Of a stretch of DNA of 64,000 nt, positions 55,586 to 64,000 are shown one piece after another (position 1 is the first letter of the stretch; the number at the start of each line of letters is the position of its first letter). The translations under genes and the position numbers were made by a program. Below the pieces are notes generated by a model. That model was not told the origin of the DNA, did not search any database, and saw only the letters and a program-made list of their open reading frames with translations. The stretch is taken from contig NC_135789.1 in the NCBI RefSeq assembly GCF_051106095.1, positions 21,695,764 through 21,759,763 on the forward strand. The letters are read 5' to 3'. This stretch comes from Pogona vitticeps (Eukaryota > Chordata > Lepidosauria > Squamata > Agamidae).

Positions 55586-56336
55586 AAAATAACAAGCAAG
55601 TTGTATACTGCATTTGGTGGTTTTGATCTCTTTTTTACATTCCTCAGGAATGTAGGCTGGGGAAATTCTAGATGTCGTAGCTAAAATAAGTCACTAAGTC
55701 CATTTCTCTGCAGTGGATTCTAGAGTGGAGCCACATCCTTTCCCCTAAAATTAAAGGAACAATCCCCCTTTTCATAGCTCAGGAAAAAAAGAGCAGTTCT
55801 GCTTGAGGGATTCTGGAACCTATAATCCAAAAAACTAAACTTTTCCATGCTCTGGTTTCTTTTCTGGCCTGTTTTAAGAGCCTTTGTTGCTTGTGGGGAA
55901 CAACGGCTGCCTTCCACGTATAGAGTCAAATCAACCCGGGAGTGGCCGCACTGCCAAACTCAACGGCCCCTCTTGACTTGCCCAGATTTTGTAGCCTGGG
56001 GAACTTATCAACCTTTGCTTGGTTTTGGGAGAGACAACACCCTCTTCTTCTCTTCCTTTCTCCTGGGAGGTGGTGGTGGGGACTCCTGCTCCAGACTGCA
56101 TTGCACTCCTTTGGGGAGAGCTTGTAAAGTTCGGCCAAAAACCCGGAGCGGATTCCACACGAACGCAGCCTTGCTGGTTTCTGCTGAGTCAGCAGAGGTT
56201 TTTCCACTCCCCTTTGCGGTTTATTCCAAGAGGATCTCTCCCTCTGTATCCCTCTCTCCCTTACAGGAGAAATATGGCCAGCAGCTGCCACCCCCCCCCA
56301 TATTCTTTGTGCTACTTTTCTTGCTCTGCAGCTTTG

Positions 56337-56338
<2 letters not shown>

Positions 56339-56372
<34 letters not shown>
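56339..56372. repeat. (GA)17 microsatellite
   Basis: Pure dinucleotide tract. Confidence 0.97.
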
Positions 56373-56374
<2 letters not shown>

Positions 56375-57750
56375 TAAACTATCCCGTTGAATGGACCTTA
56401 AGAGCCAGCTGTGTGTCGGTTCCCTCAGATTTATTTGCCTTCATCACATAAACAAGAGTGATGTCCCTCATCGATGGCAGCCACAGGGAAGCCAAACCAA
56501 ACTCTGCTATGCCCATAAACCCCTTTCTTACTGTGTCATCCTGTGTGCGTTTAACGGCTGCCCATCGGATGAACAATAAAATAAAAACAAGGAAGACAGA
56601 AATATTGCAGCACCTTGATCTATTTGAACGTGAGCATTCCTGGACAGGCGCACTCCTGTGGACTGAGGAAGTGGACTTGTTCACGGCGGCTCACATTCGA
56701 ATACTGTACAGCGTAATCGTTAATGTGCCACAAGATTTTTGTCTTGTGTTGTTTTCTATTTTCTCTCTCTCTGTCTTTGGTTTGCCTGGTGCGCGGGCAC
56801 CGACTTGCCCGGCCATCTCTTCGAGAGCCACCATGTTCTCCTCCTGCTTAGTTTCCACAATATGGAGCCGTCGCTCGCTCTAATCAAAAACGCTGCAGGC
56901 CTTTAAAATACAGAGAGAAAGAGAGAAGGAGGGAGAGAAGGCACCGCTTCCCAGCCAGAATCCATGAATTTTTCATTGGCAAGAAGAAAAGGCCAGCTAG
57001 ATATCAGTGGAGCGGCTCAGCATCCTCAGGTCCAGCCGTGATAGGGCTCAGGGAGGCTTCCGTGCAGGCAGAGCAACCGCAAGCAAATGCGCCGCCCGAG
57101 GCAAAGGCCAAGCTGGAGGGTCCCCGAGTGAACGAAAAGTACAGACGCAAACCCGGGGCGGGCCGTGACGTCCGACCCTGGACACGGCACGCTGTCTTCT
57201 TTGCAATCCACATTGCGAAGCACTACACTTTACTTCCAAGTAAATCAACCTAGGATAGCCTGCTCACGATAGGTTGGTTAGAGGGCCCCCATCTGGAGGC
57301 GACTGAACACTTCACTGGTATCTGGTGGCAGGACCGGCCCGACCCTGAGGGAGAGTGAGGCGATGGACTCGGGCAGCAAATATCGGGGGTCGGCAGAGGC
57401 ACCTCCTTCAGCCGTTCCTCTATCTGCCTCAGGACCCCTTTTATTGGACAGCAGGGCTGCGTGTCTGCCCTGGAGAGCCATCCCCGTTGCTATCCTGGAA
57501 GATTTTCCCCAACATGATTGCTGGACAGATCTGTTTGTCTGGTTTGCTGGCAAAGAAGCATGAGATTTACCAGGATCTGCATCCTGGCTTCTTTTTAAAA
57601 AGCCACTTCTCTGTCTCTTTCAGAAAACTTGTTCTCTTTAAGCCTTGGCGACTGGAGGGGAGCCGATTCTTAGCTAGAAAAAATCTCAGCTGGACGATTG
57701 CGTGTCCAATCATGGCCGATGCTCCTCTGCCTTGGTCCCCAGATGTTCTG
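56373..57750. other. Unrecognised intergenic sequence
   Basis: Moderately GC-rich around 57040-57190. No gene recognised. Confidence 0.4.
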
Positions 57751-57770
57751 GGACTACAACTCCCAGAAGC
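57751..57770 (+). promoter_or_regulatory. ZNF143-like motif in a MITE remnant
   Basis: GGACTACAACTCCCAGAAGC, preceded by CCCCAGATGTTCTG, the arm sequence of the hAT-type MITEs. Confidence 0.4.
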
Positions 57771-57801
57771 CCTCACTACCAGCTACACCTTGCCCAAAGT
57801 G

Positions 57802-58058
57802 CCCCCAAAGTTCAGGCTAACACCCGGAGCAGATTCACCCTCTCCCTCCTTCTATCTTTTGTGACCTTGGGCTCTCCGCCCCCCCCTCCATCTAGAAGGT
57901 GTTTCTAAATTGTTAATCAGGGAAGAAACAGCAGATGGATCTTAGCTCTGAGTAGGGTGGCATCTGGCATTCCTATTTAAGGCAGCCTTTGGTTGAGACT
58001 GATCAGGACTAGAACCTTTCTGTGCTTTTGACAAAGGGAGGTAGGCTAGCGATGAAGC
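57802..58058 (+). repeat. Inverted repeat, arm 1
   Basis: Pairs with 59578-59816 in reverse. Shared blocks include AAAGTTCAGGCTAACACCCG, AGAAACAGCAGATGGAT, AGCTCTGAGTAGGGTGGCAT and GACTAGAACCTTTCTGTG. Confidence 0.88.
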
Positions 58059-59577
58059 CCACCACGAACTGTGTCACATTTCTATTACAAATTTTCATTC
58101 TTATTTCCAAATTTGCATCGATACATCGGAACTAGCACCCATTGCTATTACCTTCTCTGTGGTTGGTGAGGTATGTCCACCTGTCAGACAGGTAAGAGGC
58201 ACCTAAGTGTGCCAGAAAAACTCATAAGGTCTGACATTTCAACACACCTGAGCCTTGTCCGTCGCACAGTGTAACGCTTCATGCACACAGCGTCGAGCTG
58301 GTTGGTGGTGATCCATCAATTCATTTGGCTTCCTGTCTGTCTGCGCAAGGCCTTTGGGAATCCTCTCTGCCCCCACACATTTAGCAGGGGGGGGGGGAAA
58401 CAGGGCGGCTCCTATCTTGGCAATCTGAAGCAGCTCTGAAAGCACACGGCGGTGGCTGCATGGACCAATGGTTACAGGCAGGTGGCTGTGCTCTCAGCAG
58501 CTCCGATCTGCAGGAGAGGTTGTATATTGACCAGATCCTGCAGGGCAGTGCCAAGTACACAAACAGGCACACAAACCGCTTCTCCGTGACCTGAAATTAG
58601 CCACCAGCAAGAACCTGGACATGATGTTTAAATGGTAAGGTTGGGAGTTCCAGTACTTACCTGGCAGGGGAGATACCTTGATCATGAATATTGTCATTAT
58701 TGTTTCGGCACCTCGTTTCTTCCCGCGAGATGCTCACAGCTGTAGTCCCGGTCCCAAGATGTTATCGGTGGTAACTCTCCTGTTTCCTCTTTTCCCAGCA
58801 ATATTCGCTGGTGAAACAGAACTTACCAAGGAGCCCTTATCCCTAAGGGCGGCGTCAGTGTGGGTTAGAGGGTTGGATCAAGACTTGGGGAGAAGCTAGA
58901 CTCAGGCCTCGCAGGGTTATCGTTGGGCGGAGGAAGCAGGCCAGGATGGCCCTCACCCCTGGAGCTGTTTGGAGAGAAGCAGGACCGAGCAGTAAGGAGG
59001 AAAGGAATCAAGGAGAGGTGTGTATGTGCTAAGCCAGTTGGCAGAATGCACCCTGGGCTTTTCAGAAACGAAACTTTTCCAAGTTGGGAGATGCATCTTT
59101 GGAGGTTCGCCCCCTCCCGGGCCGTTCAGGGAGACCTCTCTGCTGGTGACCCGAAAATAAACACCAGCGTAGCCATAAGGGGACTCTGTCCTTTTCCGTA
59201 CAGAAATAGCGGTAATGCAAGGAGAAAGAAAATAAAGAAATATTCTCTGGGAAACAGAAATGCGAGTGAAGAAGTATCTTGTGGCACTGTAAAGTCAAAC
59301 TGATTTACTGGGGACTCAAGGATGGGGAGACAACATGTCGGTTCCCATCGGAGGGGTGCAAATTTGGACGACAAGTCCTAGAATTGGCCCAGGGTGTCAC
59401 ACCTTTCGTTCTGACTGAATTAGAGCTCATTTTGGTGTGTGTCGTAATATGAAGAGGTCCCGGCAGAGAGGCAAAGCGGGCAGAAATGTTACTAGCAGGG
59501 AAAGAATCACAGACAAGCATGGCTTCTCAGGAACACAGGGGTGTAGAGGTGGAAGCGGTCTTAAAGGTTCAGGATGA
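58059..59577. other. Spacer between the inverted arms
   Basis: Contains a G run (58387-58396) and no recognisable gene or transposase. Confidence 0.5.
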
Positions 59578-59816
59578 GCTTCATCGCTGGCCTGCCTCCT
59601 TTTGCTGAAAACACAGAAAGGTTCTAGTCCTCATGATTCTCAACCTTAAATAGGAATGTCAGATGCCACCCTACTCAGAGCTAAAATCCATCTGCTGTTT
59701 CTTCTCTGATTAATAACGACTTAGAAACACCCTCTGTAGGGGCAGCTGAAGAGCCCAAGGTCACGAAAGATAGAAGGGGGGGTGAACCTGCTCCGGGTGT
59801 TAGCCTGAACTTTGGA
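59578..59816 (-). repeat. Inverted repeat, arm 2
   Basis: Reverse complement of arm 1, about 85-90% identical by eye with a few small gaps. The spacer between arms is about 1.5 kb. Confidence 0.88.
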
Positions 59817-60536
59817 GATCCTCCAGGAAGGGGCTGGACCTACTTTGGGGGTTCAATATAGTGCCGCAGGTAATGCCGCCTGTGCAGTTCCATTGGAAAC
59901 CTGAAACAGATGCTGTGTTCTGCCTCTAAATGTGCTGCAACTTCTGATTTTAGCCCTGGCCATCCTTCCGGAGCTGATCCCTCCATCTTTCTGCCGGCAT
60001 TGTTTTGTGGAAAGCCTTTCTCTCCCCCCCCCCCCATGCAGAAGTTCTATCAGTGGCAGGCATGCTGGTGGACGACCCGCCACTTCCCTGCACCCCTTCC
60101 CTTCACAAGCAATCCTACTGCAGAAGGCCTCCCTTCCATGATTTATGCAAGCGGTTTGGAGCCTTTACGATCACCATTTACCAGTTTATTTAGGGATTTT
60201 AATTTATCTGGTTGTGATTTACTGCACTATTCCCCGTCGCCTCTGCCTCTCCGGTGCTATTTTCGAGCCCTCTTGATGTAAACAGAGCCGCATGGCATAT
60301 CTCCAGCAGCTTCCTCAAATTAAAGCTGTTCCTTTGGTTGGAAAGTGAAATTTGGAGCGATTCTTGGGGCCCCCTCTGGCATGTGGGATGAAGAGGCCAA
60401 AAGCTAGAAAGTGATTCGCTGTAGGTAGCCCATGAGTGTGCGCCATATGGCTCTTCCTGTCTAGGGCTGAACATTCCCCCAAAACTCCCGCCCTGCTTCT
60501 GACTGCTCAGTGTAGGTTTTTGATTCTAGATTAAAA

Positions 60537-61175
60537 TCTCAGAATAACAGAGTTGGAAGGGGTCTGTAAAGCCATCGAGTCCAACCTCTGCTCAAGTCAA
60601 TGCAGACCGGACAGATGGTTGTCTAATTTTTTCAGCGTTGGAGTGCTCACCATCTCTCGAGGTCATCAGTTCCCTTGCCGTACTGCTCTAGCAGTGAAGA
60701 AGTTTTTCGTGATGTCCAGCCTAAATCTGGCTTCCTGTAGCTTGATGATGGAGAACGGATCCTGCCCCTCCTCTGCAGGACATCCTTTCAAGTCTTTGAG
60801 AAGGGCTCTCCTATCACCCCTTCTTTTCTCCAGGCTAAACATGCCCAGTTTTTTCAGTCTTTCCTCCTAGGGCTTGGTTTCTGGTCCCCTGATCATCATC
60901 CTTGTCGCCCTCCTCTGCACTTGTTCCCGTTTGTTAGCACCCTTCTTGAATTGCGGTGTCCAGAACTGGACCCAGGACACAAGATGAAGCCTAACCACTG
61001 CTGAATAGAGGGCAACTAGCACCTCACAAGATTTAGATACCATTAATACAGCCTAAAATCACATTGGCCTTTTTTGCAGCCACATCACATGGTTGGCTCA
61101 TTCACCTTGCGATCTACAATGATTCCAAGATCTTTCTCACTTGTAGCATTACTGAGCTTATTCTGCAGCTCATGT
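60537..61175 (-). mobile_element. CR1 LINE 3' part
   Basis: The longest CR1 piece in the window. Reads from the 3' tail (AGAGTTGGAAGGGGTC, GCCATCGAGTCCAACC) through GTACTGCTCTAGCAGTGAAG and GAGAACGGATCCTGCCCCTC to GCGATCTACAATGATTCCAA. 5'-truncated. Confidence 0.88.
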
Positions 61176-61316
61176 TCATTTGTTTATTAAATTGAACCAC
61201 ATACTGTATTATTAAACAACACTTAAAACAAAAACTAATAGAATAAGTCAGAATTAAATACAACCACACAAAAGAATTTAACTAATAATATCAGACTGGA
61301 TGCAATCTGGAGCAGG

Positions 61317-61317
<1 letters not shown>

Positions 61318-61391
<74 letters not shown>
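61318..61391. repeat. (CA)37 microsatellite
   Basis: Pure dinucleotide tract of about 74 bp. Confidence 0.98.
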
Positions 61392-61393
<2 letters not shown>

Positions 61394-61821
61394 CCGGGGC
61401 AAGGACGCACACACAAACACACCAGGTCTTTGAGAGGTGAAAAAGTGGGTGATTTTGTGGGCCTGTCTGAAACAGCTGCCCCAAGGCAGCTCGAAATTTG
61501 GCAAAAGGAACCTCCTGGTGTAGGAGCAGTGTACCTTTCAATGCCAAAAGCACAGCAGAGGCCAATGCTTGACATGAGGACTTCCCAGAAGGTGTGTTTC
61601 GCCAAACAAGTCCTTTCCCAGTCATGGGAAACCTCTGGATGTTTTGTGAGATCTGTCCTTCGAACTCCCAGGCAACGTGGACCAATGGGAATTGTAGTCC
61701 AATAAGATCTAGGGACACCAGACTAGGAGAATCTAGAAAGGATCCCATGGAAGTCCTTCTTATGTACAAATCAGCCACAAGAGTTGAAAGAAGAATCTCT
61801 TTGAATACAGCAGAACATGGC

Positions 61822-61890
61822 GGAATGTTTTTCTGGACTACAACTCCCAGCATGCTGTCTGGGGATTCTGGGAACTGTAGTGCCAAGGGC
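61822..61890. mobile_element. MITE core with ZNF143-like inverted motif
   Basis: GGACTACAACTCCCAGCATG (61835) faces GGGATTCTGGGAACTGTAGT (about 61862) as an inverted repeat. Confidence 0.5.
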
Positions 61891-62635
61891 CACTCCTCCA
61901 ACGCCCACGACCCTCCAACTTCATTTTTCCTCATTGTTCTTTGCAAATTGGTTTACTAAAGGGGGCCTGGCTTTGCAGGCATACGTTTTGCATCCCGTTC
62001 ATAGGCGTCTCAGACAAAAAGGTTCAACTAAATAAAAGCAATTTTAAATCAATCAATAAAAGTAAATTAAAAAATAACAACTAGGCAGATAGGGAATCCA
62101 GGGCTCATCACACCTTAAATTTTATCTGGCATGAAATATCATGGACTGTGATGCATGAAATCTTCTGCAAAACGAAATGTATTCATCCTCCAGGTATCAT
62201 GGGTTTTCTCTGTATTATGGTCTTGATGTTTTCTTGATTGTTATTCGCTCACCTTAGTACTTCTTCATGGGTCATCCCCTCAATCCGAGAAGTTCTTACC
62301 ATCCAGCAATGATTCCCTATTTCAGAGGCTTTTAGGTTTTTAGAGCAGCCTGGTTTACAGTTCACAAGACTAGGCCATGCAGTAGAATTGAGAATATATT
62401 GCACTGTGCAAAAGGGCGGTTGGGAAGCCAGTTTTAAGGTGGCACCTTTTTTTTTTTTTGCATGTCAAAGCAACTGCTCCAGGCCACCCATGCTCCGATT
62501 TTTCTGATCAGAGTTCCCATGTGGGTTCAACCCCATTCCAATAGATCCCTTTTTGCCCACATGCTCTGGACAGTCATTCTTGAATGGCTTTTCTGGCAAC
62601 CTGTGTAGACACGACAACGGAGAGGAGCTGGACCA
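61891..62635. other. Unrecognised intergenic sequence
   Basis: AT-rich in part. No gene recognised. Confidence 0.4.
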
Positions 62636-62767
62636 TTTGGGGAGCTCAGGGGTTTGAGAGCCCGAGGCTGGGAGTTCGATTCCCACCTGCGCCCCCCCCC
62701 AGCCTACTTGGCAGGGGCTGGACTCCACGATCCATAAGGTTCCCCCCCCCAGCTATGCAGTTCTAAG
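62636..62767 (+). mobile_element. tRNA-CR1 SINE
   Basis: GGCTGGGAGTTCGATTCCC (box B), GGCAGGGGCTGGACTCCACG and a CAGCTATGCAGTTCTAAG end, followed by a short (GATGAG)n. Confidence 0.75.
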
Positions 62768-62920
62768 ATGAGGATGAGGATGATTATAAAGGGAGCTGCA
62801 TGGATAAACATGGAATTCTATCTGTCTTTCAGTCTGTCGTTATCTATTTATTTGTATATCTGTCTATCCGTTTTTCTCTCTATTTATTTGTCTAGTTATC
62901 GGTCTGTCATGTCTCTTTCT

Positions 62921-63049
62921 CTGGTTAGCTCAGTGGCTTAGGGACAGAACCAGAGGTTGGGAGTTCGATTTCCCCCCCCCCGGGGGCCTCTTTGACAGGA
63001 GCTGGACTCAGCGATCCAGAGGGGCCCTTTCCAGCTCTGCTGTTCTAAA
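62921..63049 (+). mobile_element. tRNA-CR1 SINE
   Basis: GGTTAGCTCAGTGGCTTAGG is a clear tRNA-like box A region. Box B is GGTTGGGAGTTCGATTTCC; the tail is GGAGCTGGACTCAGCGATCC. Confidence 0.78.
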
Positions 63050-63096
63050 AAGAATTGTGAATATTATCTGTCTGTCTATGGATCTATCAGCTAATT

Positions 63097-63290
<194 letters not shown>

Positions 63291-63519
63291 TCTGCCTGCC
63301 TGCGTGCCTTTACCTGTCTAGCTACCTGTCTGTCATATGTCTATCTGTCCTGTCATTAATTTTTTGTTTGTCTGTGTAACCACCTATCTAGCTGTCTGTC
63401 ATGTATCTTTTTGCCTATCTGTCATTAACTGTCTATCTGTCCATCTCTCTGTTATCAACGATTTCTCTGTCTGTCTATCTGTCCGTCACGCATCGCTCTG
63501 TCTCTGCCTTTCTAGCCAG

Positions 63520-63674
63520 CGAGCCGTCCCACGCGGCCTGCCCTTGGCCCTCCCTCCCTCCAGGGGGCGCTGTGGCGCCGCGCGGCGCTCTCGTCCCAGG
63601 CTGGCTCCGGACTCGATGCTCCTTGAGCTGTCCAGCATTTCAGGAGGCGATCCCTGGGAGATGCAGCAAAGGAA

Positions 63675-63712
<38 letters not shown>

Positions 63713-64000
63713 AGGGAGGGAGAGACCGCCCGAGCAAAGCCAGGCAGAGCCCCGTCAAGCCAAGCCAGGGCAAGGCAAGGCAAGGCAAGGCAAGCGCCGA
63801 GAGGGGCAACCCAGGGAAGAGGGTGGGGCAGGGCAGGGGGAGCCAGCCCACCTCGGAGGGCAAGGGGCGAGTTGGGGGCTTGGGAGCCGGGGTGTCGGGA
63901 GAGCGGGACCCCTCGATCCACCCCACCCCGAGAGAGAGAGAGAGAGACGGAGAGGAGGCCAGAAGCTGCAGTGCCTGGCGAAGCCGCCCCCTTGCAGACG
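63520..64000. promoter_or_regulatory. GC/CpG-rich end, possible first exon or promoter of the next gene
   Basis: CpG density and GC content rise sharply after 63.52 kb, with GGCGCTGTGGCGCCGCGCGG near 63565. Human synteny predicts SRRM3 (plus strand) next, but no SRRM3 coding sequence is seen. It also contains (GA)n at 63678-63706 and a (GCAAG)5 run at about 63770-63793. Confidence 0.35.
63678..63724. repeat. (GA)n-(GGGA)n tract
   Basis: Purine-only tract within the GC-rich end. Confidence 0.92.

Noticed and set aside
55847-56377. 176-residue plus-strand frame
   Set aside because: Ends in a GA microsatellite (Glu-Arg repeat); no recognisable domain and no splice context.
61278-61946. 222-residue open frame on the minus strand
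   Set aside because: It runs through the CA microsatellite (Cys-Val repeats) and a MITE; not protein-like.

Overview
This is a nuclear window from a vertebrate, almost certainly a squamate reptile (lizard or snake). Three spliced genes lie in the order TMEM120A (minus) - STYXL1 (minus) - MDH2 (plus), the order I remember from human 7q11.23, where SRRM3 follows MDH2. The squamate assignment rests on the repeats: BovB LINEs, Sauria-type SINEs whose tails match BovB, several CR1 copies, MIR-like SINEs, many small DNA-transposon MITEs and long microsatellites. I cannot name the species.

Layout. 1-13.4 kb: TMEM120A, nine coding exons read from its start codon at 13090 leftward; the last exons (about 80 residues by human length) lie beyond the left edge. 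15.0-22.2 kb: STYXL1, a complete reading frame of nine coding exons (332 residues), with its promoter at 22.8-23.3 kb. 23.7-38.5 kb: MDH2, a complete reading frame of nine exons (338 residues, the same length as human), head-to-head with STYXL1 across about 1.8 kb. 38.5-63.5 kb: a gene-poor stretch of transposon fragments, microsatellites, one recent tandem duplication and two inverted-repeat structures. 63.5-64 kb: a GC- and CpG-rich end that may be the 5' end of the next gene (SRRM3 by synteny), but no coding exon is visible.

All 27 coding exons were delimited by reading frame, exon phase and splice sites; the phases close exactly in STYXL1 (999 nt) and MDH2 (1017 nt). Every coding intron with both ends in view is GT-AG except one apparent GC-AG intron in STYXL1. 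The genes are functionally separate: TMEM120A is a membrane protein, STYXL1 a catalytically dead phosphatase-like protein, MDH2 a TCA-cycle enzyme. The STYXL1/MDH2 interval carries a notable set of motifs: RFX X-boxes on a 24-bp pitch, a CRE, several TCTCGCGAGA (BANP-type) sites, an ETS site and an NRF1 site.

I see no clearly undescribed biological system. The items most worth a second look are the X-box array, the BANP/ETS/NRF1 set at MDH2, the GC-AG intron, ZNF143-like motifs carried by MITEs, the about 250-bp inverted repeat at 57.8/59.8 kb, the tandem duplication at 46 kb, and the LINE-SINE tail pairs. I identified no endogenous retrovirus.
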